7,215 nt of DNA, taken from the NCBI GenBank assembly GCA_021788795.1, contig JAJYKG010000109.1, positions 1 through 7,215 of the forward strand, in the 5' to 3' direction. Below are positions 1-5,489 of this stretch, one piece after another; positions within the stretch are counted from its first letter, which is position 1; each line of letters starts with the position of its first letter. This DNA comes from Thermoplasmata archaeon (GTDB taxonomy: Archaea > Thermoplasmatota > Thermoplasmata > RBG-16-68-12). The notes beneath the pieces were generated by a model that made no database searches, was not told where the DNA came from, and was given only the letters and a program-made list of their open reading frames with translations. The translations under genes were made by a program, and so were the position numbers.

Positions 1-45
1 GCCGGGAACCGGCTTTCCCCACTCGATGATCAGCCCTGCATCCAT
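1..45 (-). CDS. N-terminus of an unrecognised protein, cut by the left edge
   Basis: An ATG at 45-43 opens a frame reading MDAGLIIEWGKPVPG before the window ends, so only 15 residues are visible. The start is supported by a purine-rich Shine-Dalgarno-like stretch on the minus strand (GGGGAGGA, about positions 49-56) ending four bases before the ATG. The WG-x-PVPG pattern resembles the beginning of small soluble proteins of unknown function, but this is a loose recollection and no function is assigned. It lies on the same strand as the aminotransferase upstream, with about 194 nt between them, so it is probably transcribed separately. No TATA-like box was found in that gap. Codon third positions are mostly G/C, like the real genes here. 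Confidence 0.55.
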   Translation of the reverse strand, partial: MDAGLIIEWGKPVPG

Positions 46-179
46 GGCTCCTCCCCGTGGGCTCCGCGCCGAATGGGCATGCCGGACCGCCACTCACCTC
101 CCTCCCCGAGAGTCCGGCCGCCCGCCTGGCGACAGGCTGATGGTGTCGTCCCGGGTTGTCACGGCGCCAGGGCCGTCAG

Positions 180-201
180 GCCCGCCCCTCCGGGGACGGG
201 C
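180..201. repeat. GC-rich inverted repeat (hairpin) downstream of the aminotransferase
   Basis: GCCCG-CCCC pairs with GGGG-(A)-CGGGC around a three-base TCC loop, giving nine base pairs with one bulged base. It begins about 40 nt past the aminotransferase stop, in the 194-nt gap before the left-edge gene. There is no T-tract after it in the minus direction, so a terminator role is only possible, because archaeal terminators usually depend on T-runs. No other signal was seen in the gap. Confidence 0.3.
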
Positions 202-239
202 GCCTTCCCCTTTTCACCGCGGGTCCCGCGTGCCCGTCC

Positions 240-1304
240 TCATCGGGACCGCAGGGCCCGGGAAACCCGCGCGAGCCCTTCCGTCAGCGTGTCCGCGGGG
301 ATGCCGATGTTGAGCCGGAAGTGGCCGCCGAGCCCGAAGGTCTCCCCCGGGGCGATGAACGTCTGGTGCTCGCGGAGAAGGGTCTCCGCCAGCCGGACCG
401 TGTCCCCTCCGACCCTCGGGAAGGCCAGGTGCGCGACCGGCTCCCGCCATGGGATGCCCACACCCTCGGCCCACTCGCGGGCGACCTTGCGCCCCTCCGC
501 GATCAGGCGGCGGTTCCTCGCGACGGTCTTCTCCCGGTTCCGGAGCATGGCCAGCGCGATGGCTTCCGAGGGGCCCGCGGGATTGACCGAGAGGTAGTCG
601 AGGACGCCGCGGACCACCTCCCTCACGGGGCGCGAGGCGCGGATCCACCCGATCCGGAGCCCTCCGGCGCCGTAGAACTTGGACATGCTCGACGTCACGA
701 TCGTGCGTTCGTTCAGGCCGCCGAGGGTCGGCGTGTCGTGGTCGAACGCGAGCTCGCGGAAGATCTCGTCCACGAGGACGTAGAAGCTGCGTTCCGCAGC
801 TTGGTCGGCGAGGCCTCGCACGTCCTCCGGTTCGAGGGGACTCCCGGTGGGGTTGTTCAGGTTGGACAGGACCACCAGCCGGAGGCCCTTCGGCGCGGCC
901 GCCGAGACCTGGTCCGCCGTCAGGCGGAAGGCGTCCTCCTCGCGGCGCACGACCGGGGTCACCGCCCCGCCGAGGCCGCGGGGGATGGCTTCCAGGGGCT
1001 GGTAGACCGGGCGCTCGACGAGGACCCGGTCGCCCGCCTGCACCAGGGCCGCGCAGACCGCGAAGTTCGCCTCGCTGGCCCCGGCGGTCACGATGTAGTC
1101 CTCCGGCCGGCCGCCGTGGAGGTGTGCGAGCTCCGCGCGGAACTCCTCGCTTCCGCCCACATGGGCCTCGCCCAGGGAGCGGTCGGCCAGGCCGCCATAC
1201 TCGGAGAGGCGCTGGGCGGGCATGTCGCTGCTCGAGAGATCGTAGCGTGCCTTGCTGTGGCCCTCCTCGACCCGGAACATGAGATCGAAGCGTTCGAACC
1301 GCAT
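240..1304 (-). CDS. PLP-dependent aminotransferase, class I/II (fold type I)
   Basis: This is a complete 354-residue cytosolic aminotransferase that moves an amino group between an amino acid and a 2-oxo acid using pyridoxal phosphate. Visible motifs in order are the cofactor phosphate-binding GASEAN at 75-80, NNPTG at 150-154 (Asn near the PLP ring), DE at 179-180 (Asp to the pyridine nitrogen), the Schiff-base lysine K209 in SSMSKFYGAGG, and R330 in FRLNIG for the substrate carboxylate. The usual Tyr after the DE motif is Phe (DEIF). At 354 residues it is shorter than the roughly 390-400 of typical class I enzymes, mainly at the N-terminus, like other compact archaeal members. The ATG at 1304 is preferred because a CTTTAAT box lies about 28 bases upstream and no Shine-Dalgarno is present, which suggests a leaderless transcript. 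Substrate specificity cannot be read from sequence; aspartate, alanine or aromatic amino acids are all possible. Confidence 0.93.
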   Translation of the reverse strand: MRFERFDLMFRVEEGHSKARYDLSSSDMPAQRLSEYGGLADRSLGEAHVGGSEEFRAELAHLHGGRPEDYIVTAGASEANFAVCAALVQAGDRVLVERPVYQPLEAIPRGLGGAVTPVVRREEDAFRLTADQVSAAAPKGLRLVVLSNLNNPTGSPLEPEDVRGLADQAAERSFYVLVDEIFRELAFDHDTPTLGGLNERTIVTSSMSKFYGAGGLRIGWIRASRPVREVVRGVLDYLSVNPAGPSEAIALAMLRNREKTVARNRRLIAEGRKVAREWAEGVGIPWREPVAHLAFPRVGGDTVRLAETLLREHQTFIAPGETFGLGGHFRLNIGIPADTLTEGLARVSRALRSR

Positions 1305-1328
1305 GCGGGCGGTCAGGGCCGAGCGGAG

Positions 1329-1336
1329 ATTAAAGC
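1329..1336 (-). promoter_or_regulatory. Archaeal TATA-like box for the aminotransferase gene
   Basis: The minus strand reads CTTTAATC here. Its centre is about 28 bases before the A of the ATG at 1304, the spacing expected between an archaeal TATA box and the transcription start. Transcription would therefore begin at or next to the start codon, giving a leaderless mRNA. This agrees with the lack of a Shine-Dalgarno. It sits in the 60-nt gap after the small membrane-protein gene. Confidence 0.5.
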
Positions 1337-1364
1337 CCGCGCTCCTCGCGTGACGGGGTCCGCC

Positions 1365-1838
1365 TCACGCCCGTTCCTCTCGGGGGAACCGGAACCCGCG
1401 CAACAGCGAGACCAAGCCGTAGACGAACAGGACGAAGAACGGGAGGCCTGCGCCCACGTAGAGGACGCCGGGGAGGTCGAACGCGAGCAGCGTCGGCAGG
1501 AGGAGGAACACGCCGCCCACGATCCCGATGCCCAGGGCGCGGATGGCACGGCCCAGCCGGTCGACTTCCTGGAAGATGCGCAGCTGGAGGAGCTCCCGCG
1601 AGGTGTTCCGGATCTGGAGGAAGAGGCGGACGAGGATGCCGAGGAGCCCGAGTCCTGCGGCGGTCGCCAGGGCGGCCCCGACCTCGTACTGGAAGGCGAC
1701 ACCGGACGTGCTCCAGGGACGCCCGGGGGGCCGTTTGAACCCCGCGGCCTGAATCCGGAGGTTGACACCCGGACGCGGACGAGGTTGGACGCGGACGACG
1801 CGCCCCCGGACCGGGTGTCGCGGGGTCGTTCGGGACAA
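1365..1838 (-). CDS. Small integral membrane protein, three predicted helices, unknown function
   Basis: I do not recognise the family. From the TTG at 1838 the product has 157 residues. Hydrophobic segments lie at about 53-76, 101-120 and 124-146, followed by a short basic tail (RGFRFPREERA). Between helices 1 and 2 is a charged, probably helical linker with N78, E82, R87, E91 and D93. The coding signal (high GC at third positions) is clear only from about 1715 down to 1365. The first ~45 residues are Arg/Pro-rich with poorer codon choice and may not be translated. No ATG or GTG exists in frame between 1838 and the first helix; the next upstream start is an ATG at 1937, which would run into the promoter and leader of the divergent acyl-CoA synthetase. 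The start is therefore unresolved. It lies 60 nt upstream of the aminotransferase on the same strand, but that gene seems to have its own promoter. Confidence 0.65.
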   Translation of the reverse strand: MSRTTPRHPVRGRVVRVQPRPRPGVNLRIQAAGFKRPPGRPWSTSGVAFQYEVGAALATAAGLGLLGILVRLFLQIRNTSRELLQLRIFQEVDRLGRAIRALGIGIVGGVFLLLPTLLAFDLPGVLYVGAGLPFFVLFVYGLVSLLRGFRFPREERA

Positions 1839-1841
1839 CCG

Positions 1842-1847
1842 TTTATA
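1842..1847 (+). promoter_or_regulatory. TATA-like box between divergent genes
   Basis: TTTATA on the plus strand would place a transcription start near 1870 and give the acyl-CoA synthetase mRNA a leader of about 95 nt before its GTG. The motif is nearly symmetric (minus strand CTATAAAC), so it could also serve the divergent membrane-protein gene, with a start near 1818. That would be inside the TTG-started frame. I favour the plus orientation because the bases upstream of it (GACAAC) look more like a BRE. Confidence 0.4.
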
Positions 1848-1950
1848 GCGGGGTTCCCATGACCCTTGGAAGGGGTAGCGGTGGTGTCCGTGGGGGCGCC
1901 GTCCAGCCGTGCCGGGGGCTTGCCTCGTCGACTGCATTCCGCGGAGACGC

Positions 1951-1956
1951 AGGAGG
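1951..1956 (+). promoter_or_regulatory. Shine-Dalgarno that decides the acyl-CoA synthetase start
   Basis: AGGAGG ends seven bases before the GTG at 1964. It is the strongest ribosome-binding sequence in the region. A second GGAGGT at 1957-1962 sits 13 bases before an ATG at 1976, which is less favourable. This supports GTG 1964 over the upstream ATG at 1859 and the downstream ATG pair at 1976 and 1979. Confidence 0.6.
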
Positions 1957-1963
1957 GGAGGTC

Positions 1964-3595
1964 GTGAAGAGCACGATGATGGACTTCCCCCTCACGCTCA
2001 CGCACATCCTGGACCACGCGGGCACGCTCTTCGGCGGTGCGGAGATCGTCTCCCGCCTCCCGGACAAGTCCTTGCACCGCTACACGTACGCGGACTTCTA
2101 CCGCAGGACGCGCGCGCTCGCGGAGGCGCTCCAGAGGGCGGGGCTGCAGCCGGGCGACCGGGTGGCCACTCTGATGTGGAACCACTACGTCCACCTGGAG
2201 ACCTACTTCGGCGTCCCGGCCGCAGGCGGCATCCTGCACACGGTGAACCTGCGCCTGCATCCGAACGACCTCTCGTACATCCTCAACCACGCCGAGGACC
2301 GCTTCCTCGTTATCGACGACACCCTCCTGCCGATCCTCGAGCGGGTGAAGGACCGCGTGAAGATCGAGCGGGTCCTCGTGGCGCCCTTCACGGGGAAGCC
2401 GGTCCCTCCCGGGACGACGAGCTACGAGGAGCTCCTGAAGACCGCGACGGGCACGTTCCGGTCGCCCCCCATCGAGGAGGACGACGCCGCGGGGCTCTGC
2501 TACACGTCCGGGACCACGGGGAGGCCAAAGGGCGTCCTGTACTCGCACCGCTCCCTCGTCCTGCACACCTTGGTCGGCGCGCTGCCGGGCGGCATCGGGA
2601 TCGCCGAGTCGGACACGATCCTCCCCGTCGTCCCGATGTTCCACGTGAACGCCTGGGGGATCCCCTTCATCGCGACGATGATCGGGGCCAAGCAGGTGTT
2701 CCCCGGCCCCCACCTCGACCCGGAGAGCCTCCTCGACCTGTTCGAGCGCGAACGGGTCACGGTGACCGCGGGCGTGCCGACGATCTGGATGGGGATCCTG
2801 GACGCCCTGGACAAGAACCCGAAGCGTTGGCGGCTCACGCCCGGGATGCGCATGCTCGTCGGGGGCTCCGCGGCCCCGGAGGCGCTCATCCGCGGCTTCG
2901 ACCGCCACGGCCTCCGCGTCGTGCATGCCTGGGGGATGACGGAGACGTCCCCGCTCGGCACGGTGAGCGCGCTCAAGCGGCACCTTGAGGAACTCCCGGA
3001 GAAGGAGCGCTACGAGATCCGGGCGAAGCAGGGCTTCGCGGCACCCTTCGTGGAGCTCCGGGCGGTAGGCGAGTCCGGGGAGATCCCGTGGGACGGGAAG
3101 GCGCTGGGCGAGCTGCAGATCCGGGGCCCCTGGGTCGCCGCGAGCTACTACCGCATGCCCGAGGCCGGCGACCGGTGGACGGAGGACGGCTGGTTCCGGA
3201 CCGGGGACGTCGTCACGATCGACCCCGAGGGGTACGTCAAGATCGTCGACCGGACGAAGGACCTGATCAAGTCCGGCGGCGAGTGGATCAGCTCCGTCGA
3301 CCTGGAGAACGCCCTCATGGCCCACCCGGCGGTCAAGGAGGCCGCGGTGATCGCCATGGCGAACGAGAAGTGGGGCGAGCGCCCGCTCGCGGTCATCGTG
3401 CCGAAGGACGGGCTCGGCGTCACCGCGGAAGAGCTCCGTGCGTTCCTCGAGCCCAACTTCGCGAAGTGGTGGCTCCCGGACGCGATTGTCTTCACGAAGG
3501 AGATTCCCCGCACCGCGACGGGGAAGTTCTCCAAGCTGCAGCTGCGGGAGCAGTACGCGAACTACCGGCCGCCCCCGAGCGACCTGCCCGCCTGA
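1964..3595 (+). CDS. AMP-forming acyl-CoA synthetase (AlkK/FadD-like fatty acid-CoA ligase)
   Basis: The enzyme activates a carboxylic acid with ATP to an acyl-adenylate and then transfers it to CoA. All adenylate-forming motifs are present, numbering from GTG 1964: the P-loop TSGTTGRPKG at 181-190, AWGMTETSP at 322-330, DGWFRTGD at 408-415 with D415 for the ribose, the hinge and CoA-binding stretch DRTKDLIKSGGEW at 429-441, and the catalytic lysine K521 in PRTATGK. At 543 residues it matches medium- and long-chain acyl-CoA ligases of the AlkK type (about 540-550), and the N-terminus (FPLTLTHILDHAG, then SRLPD and VATLMWNHYVHLE) also fits that subgroup. Methylthiopropionate- or other acid-CoA ligases are close relatives, so the substrate is open. 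It is the only plus-strand gene, divergent from the membrane protein and convergent with the next gene, 12 nt away. No signal peptide is visible, so it is cytosolic. Confidence 0.94.
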   Translation: MKSTMMDFPLTLTHILDHAGTLFGGAEIVSRLPDKSLHRYTYADFYRRTRALAEALQRAGLQPGDRVATLMWNHYVHLETYFGVPAAGGILHTVNLRLHPNDLSYILNHAEDRFLVIDDTLLPILERVKDRVKIERVLVAPFTGKPVPPGTTSYEELLKTATGTFRSPPIEEDDAAGLCYTSGTTGRPKGVLYSHRSLVLHTLVGALPGGIGIAESDTILPVVPMFHVNAWGIPFIATMIGAKQVFPGPHLDPESLLDLFERERVTVTAGVPTIWMGILDALDKNPKRWRLTPGMRMLVGGSAAPEALIRGFDRHGLRVVHAWGMTETSPLGTVSALKRHLEELPEKERYEIRAKQGFAAPFVELRAVGESGEIPWDGKALGELQIRGPWVAASYYRMPEAGDRWTEDGWFRTGDVVTIDPEGYVKIVDRTKDLIKSGGEWISSVDLENALMAHPAVKEAAVIAMANEKWGERPLAVIVPKDGLGVTAEELRAFLEPNFAKWWLPDAIVFTKEIPRTATGKFSKLQLREQYANYRPPPSDLPA

Positions 3596-3607
3596 CGGCC
3601 CGCGGGC

Positions 3608-3787
3608 TCAGTCGCCGCCGTGCCGCGGCGGGGCGTTCCCCCAGTCGTGCAGCTCGGCGTCCTTCGCGCACTTCGCGTGCATGAACACCTTCGTCCGCTT
3701 GCGCTCCACGACGACGAGCGCCTTCGATCCGTAGGGCTCGATCTTCTTGCACCAGGCGCATCGGACCCAGCCTTGCGGCCAGTCCAG
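3608..3787 (-). CDS. Small Cys-rich (possible zinc-binding) protein lacking a standard start codon
   Basis: The minus frame ending at the TGA 3608-3610 has near-total G/C at third positions and reads LDWPQGWVRCAWCKK at its start, then VVVERKRTKVF, HAKC and AELHDWGN. A C-x2-C pair (CAWC) and a later H-x2-C could hold one metal ion, as in small treble-clef or zinc-ribbon proteins. The frame is open up to 3925 but contains no ATG, GTG or TTG ahead of the first cysteine pair. The coordinates given use a CTG at 3787 (59 residues), which has no Shine-Dalgarno. Either this is a rare CTG start, or one extra base near 3804-3810 has separated it from the coding-like frame just upstream. I do not recognise a family. 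A competing minus frame starting at 3761 is Arg/Ala-rich and looks like a shadow. The gene is convergent with the acyl-CoA synthetase. Confidence 0.55.
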   Translation of the reverse strand: MDWPQGWVRCAWCKKIEPYGSKALVVVERKRTKVFMHAKCAKDAELHDWGNAPPRHGGD

Positions 3788-3803
3788 GGCGGTGGACGCT
3801 TGT

Positions 3804-3899
3804 TCAGGAGGCGTGGGGGACCACCACGTCCGGAATGCGTTCCGGGTTAAAGACTTCGCAGCCGTACAGCCCCCGGGGGGATGCCGAGTCCGGCCCCGT
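3804..3899 (-). pseudogene. Coding-like fragment without a start, between two small cysteine-rich genes
   Basis: Directly after the TAG that ends the zinc-ribbon frame (3900-3902), the same frame continues for 31 codons to a TGA at 3804-3806, ending YGCEVFNPERIPDVVVPHAS. Twenty-seven of these 31 codons end in G or C, and the composition looks protein-like, but no ATG, GTG or TTG precedes it. Dropping one base at about 3804-3810 would join it smoothly to the cysteine-rich frame downstream (HAS-EQASTALDW). It could be the N-terminal part of that gene, a decayed remnant, or untranslated leader. A CTTTAAC box lies inside it at 3846-3852. The call is tentative. Confidence 0.3.
3846..3852 (-). promoter_or_regulatory. 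Possible TATA-like box ahead of the small cysteine-rich gene
   Basis: The minus strand reads CTTTAAC, nearly identical to the CTTTAAT box of the aminotransferase. A start about 28 bases downstream would fall near 3821, leaving a leader of some 34 nt to the CTG at 3787. It lies in a stretch that also looks coding, so it may be coincidental. Confidence 0.25.
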
Positions 3900-4188
3900 C
3901 TACGGGCGGCGCGGGGAGGCGCCGGTCAAGCGCGCACCGCAGGACGGGCAGACGTCCTGTCCCGCGTACACGTCACCGCCGCAGCCCCGGGCATGCGAAC
4001 CGCAGGGGCCCCGGCGTCTCCCCCGCACTTTGGTCATGCTCCTCGGGAACCATTCCCGCGACGACGCTGACCGCCATCCCCGGGAGGACGAACCCGGCCA
4101 CGATCCCCAGGATTCCGAAGAACCAGGTGCCGACCGACCCTGCCAAGACCCCCGCGAACACGAACCCGATCGCTGCGCCCGAACCCAT
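3900..4188 (-). pseudogene. Two-helix membrane protein with C-terminal zinc ribbon, split by a +1 frameshift
   Basis: From the ATG at 4188 the frame reads MGSGAAIGFVFAGVLAG, with two hydrophobic segments at about 5-24 and 26-46. A short acidic linker (PEEHDQSAGETPG) follows, then FACPG. The frame then hits a TGA at 3973-3975. Removing one G from the run of four at 3985-3988 continues it as CPGCGGDVYAGQDVCPSCGARL, a textbook C-x2-C...C-x2-C zinc ribbon, to the TAG at 3900-3902. The repaired gene is exactly 96 codons (95 residues). A GGAGG just ahead of the ATG supports the start. Membrane-helix proteins with a terminal zinc ribbon are common in archaea and mostly uncharacterised. I cannot tell whether the extra base is a sequencing error, a true lesion or a programmed shift. 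Without repair, the product would be a 71-residue protein lacking the ribbon. Confidence 0.7.
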
Positions 4189-4295
4189 GTCCCTCCGCCT
4201 CGGAGGACGGAGCGTCTTCTGGGACTGATATCCTGCGTATGTACCGGACGCCGCGTGCGCGCCTCGGGGATGGCGTTGGGAACCGGAGAACGGGA

Positions 4296-4369
4296 CGGGC
4301 CTGCGGGGATTCGAACCCCGGTTAAAGGCTCCGGAGGCCTCTGTCCTGTCCAAGCTAGACTACAGGCCC
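4296..4369 (-). tRNA. tRNA-Arg (anticodon CCG)
   Basis: The 74-nt cloverleaf folds completely. The acceptor stem GGGCCTG pairs with CAGGCCC and is followed by a discriminator G. The D stem is GTCT/GGAC with a ten-base loop containing GG. The anticodon stem GAGGC/GCCTT encloses the loop CTCCGGA. The variable loop has four bases, and the T stem CGGGG/CCCCG encloses TTCGAAT. The anticodon at 4332-4334 is CCG, reading CGG (arginine), a useful codon in a GC-rich genome. A20 in the D loop, an arginine identity element in most organisms, is present. CCA is not encoded, as in many archaeal tRNAs, and no intron is visible. The gene lies 66 nt downstream of the glycoprotein gene on the same strand. Confidence 0.95.
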
Positions 4370-4394
4370 GCGGCCCGCCGTAAGGGGTCGTCCC

Positions 4395-4400
4395 ATTAAG
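4395..4400 (-). promoter_or_regulatory. Possible TATA-like box for tRNA-Arg
   Basis: The minus strand reads CTTAAT, centred about 28 bases before the mature 5' end of the tRNA. The spacing is the same as for the aminotransferase box. The match to the archaeal consensus is partial. Confidence 0.35.
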
Positions 4401-4407
4401 GCTTTCC

Positions 4408-4424
4408 GCCGCAGAGTCTGCGGC
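4408..4424. terminator. Hairpin after the glycoprotein gene, possible terminator
   Basis: GCCGCAG pairs perfectly with CTGCGGC around a three-base AGT loop. It begins 12 bases after the stop of the glycoprotein gene and ahead of the tRNA promoter region. There is no T-run after it, so it may stabilise a 3' end rather than stop transcription. Confidence 0.3.
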
Positions 4425-4435
4425 CGCCCCGCGCT

Positions 4436-5416
4436 TCACTGGGCCGGAGGCGAGGACCTCTTCTTGCGGCGCCGGACGAGGACCACGAGGAGCACGACGG
4501 CCGCAAGGACGATGACCGTCGCGGCAATCCACACCGCGTAGGACCCAAGCGACGACGTCTTCGATAGCGCGGCGTTGACCGTCTGCGTCTGCTGGTACTG
4601 GACGGTCACTGACTTGGTGAGCGCGTCGTAGCCCGAGAGGCCGAAGGTTAGGTTGAACGTCCCGGGCGCGGCCGGGAGGCTGTAGTAGCCCGTCGCGTTC
4701 GTCGTCGTGAAGTACCCGCCCGCGCCCGTCGAGACGTTCACGTTGGAGAGGCCCGCGCCGTCCGCCATGTCGGTCACGCGACCTTGGATGAACGCCGGCG
4801 CGGATCCCGGATTTCCGGGCTGCTGCCAGACGAAATCCTCGTACGTGTAGTTGCCGGCGAACTCCTTGGCCGTCGCGTCGAGGTTCCACGCCGTGATGTT
4901 CGTCGGGCCTCCGAAGAGGCTCTTGGCCACGGTCACCGTGAACGCGCTCGTGCCCACCGTGACGTTCGCGGTCATGTTGACCTGGGGCGCGGTCGTTTGG
5001 TTCTGGGTGAGAAGGGCCCTCCCGTTCGAGTACTCGAAGATGTAGTGCGTCCGGTTGTCCGCGCGGCTGTACATGCGGATGTCATAGGTGACGTTCGGTC
5101 GCGAGGCGATCGTCGTCTGGACCTTGAGGTAGAGGTTCACGCTCGTGCCCGCGTCGCTGGAGCCGAGGCGGATCAGGTTCACCACGCCCGGGGAGGGGCT
5201 CATGATCCAATACCCACTCGCGTCCGTGACGTGGGTGCCGTTCGAGGTCCACATCGTGAAGACGTCGCTCGCGGGGTCGCTGTAATTCAGGTCAAGGCTC
5301 ACCGCGGCCGCGCGGACGGAGCCCGCGGCCGGGGGGGCAGGGGTTGCGGACAGGGTCGACACAATCGCAAGGGCCAGGGCGAGTCCAAGGGCCAGCCCCG
5401 TGAGAGCGCGTCGCAT
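4436..5416 (-). CDS. Secreted, membrane-anchored surface glycoprotein with carboxypeptidase-regulatory-like domain
   Basis: The product has 326 residues. Residues 1-25 form a signal peptide (MRRALTGLALGLALALAIVS) followed by an Ala/Pro-rich stretch. Residues 42-205 form a probable beta-sandwich ectodomain that I cannot assign to a family, and 208-285 resemble a carboxypeptidase regulatory-like fold (IQGRVTD...GYYSLPAAPGTFNLTFGLSGYD). Residues 293-314 form a single helix, with a cytosolic basic tail RRRKKR. Twelve N-x-S/T sequons (N44, 59, 108, 121, 139, 147, 151, 173, 189, 227, 240, 255) suggest a heavily N-glycosylated extracellular protein. Such domains often serve in adhesion or as stalks; no catalytic motif is seen. 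The ATG at 5416 is chosen over a GTG at 5425 because GAGGTG lies six bases ahead of it. The gene is 73 nt downstream of rps27ae and probably has its own promoter. Confidence 0.88.
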   Translation of the reverse strand: MRRALTGLALGLALALAIVSTLSATPAPPAAGSVRAAAVSLDLNYSDPASDVFTMWTSNGTHVTDASGYWIMSPSPGVVNLIRLGSSDAGTSVNLYLKVQTTIASRPNVTYDIRMYSRADNRTHYIFEYSNGRALLTQNQTTAPQVNMTANVTVGTSAFTVTVAKSLFGGPTNITAWNLDATAKEFAGNYTYEDFVWQQPGNPGSAPAFIQGRVTDMADGAGLSNVNVSTGAGGYFTTTNATGYYSLPAAPGTFNLTFGLSGYDALTKSVTVQYQQTQTVNAALSKTSSLGSYAVWIAATVIVLAAVVLLVVLVRRRKKRSSPPAQ

Positions 5417-5422
5417 AAACCC

Positions 5423-5428
5423 CACCTC
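5423..5428 (-). promoter_or_regulatory. Shine-Dalgarno deciding the glycoprotein start
   Basis: GAGGTG on the minus strand ends six bases before the ATG at 5416. It overlaps an alternative GTG at 5425, which is therefore unlikely to be the start. Confidence 0.6.
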
Positions 5429-5458
5429 ATTTAGGGGGTCCTTAGACGCTATGGTACG

Positions 5459-5468
5459 CTTATCAAAC
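5459..5468 (-). promoter_or_regulatory. Possible TATA-like box for the glycoprotein gene
   Basis: The minus strand reads GTTTGATAAG in the 73-nt gap after rps27ae. A start about 27 bases downstream, near 5436, would give a leader of roughly 20 nt that includes the Shine-Dalgarno. This would separate the glycoprotein gene from the ribosomal operon. Confidence 0.35.
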
Positions 5469-5489
5469 GCCGAAACACCGGGAGCCGGC

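Noticed and set aside
156..1862. Long plus-strand open frame (about 568 codons) across the aminotransferase and membrane-protein genes
   Set aside because: It is a GC-driven shadow. The composition is Arg/Ala/Glu/Asp-rich without any domain, while the opposite strand has complete aminotransferase motifs.
1859..1963. In-frame ATG at 1859 as the start of the acyl-CoA synthetase
   Set aside because: The added 35 residues are Gly/Arg-rich and unlike the family N-terminus, the TATA-like box is only about 15 bases away, and GTG 1964 has a much better Shine-Dalgarno.
1313..3325. Long minus-strand open frame (about 670 codons) antisense to the acyl-CoA synthetase
   Set aside because: It covers a gene with every adenylate-forming motif intact; the antisense product is Arg/Asp/Val-rich with no recognisable domain.
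3598..3607. Perfect palindrome GCCCGCGGGC between the convergent acyl-CoA synthetase and cysteine-rich genes, considered as a bidirectional terminator
   Set aside because: It has no loop and no adjacent T-run, and such GC palindromes are expected by chance here.
3812..4070. Plus-strand frame starting at a GTG just after AGGAGG
   Set aside because: The Shine-Dalgarno is well placed, but the frame turns into Arg/Ala-rich sequence antisense to the conserved cysteines of the zinc ribbon, so it is probably coincidental.
3900..4889. Long minus-strand frame of about 329 codons
   Set aside because: Only its last part (the zinc ribbon, from about 3985) is real. The rest is a shadow frame of the glycoprotein gene and passes through the tRNA.
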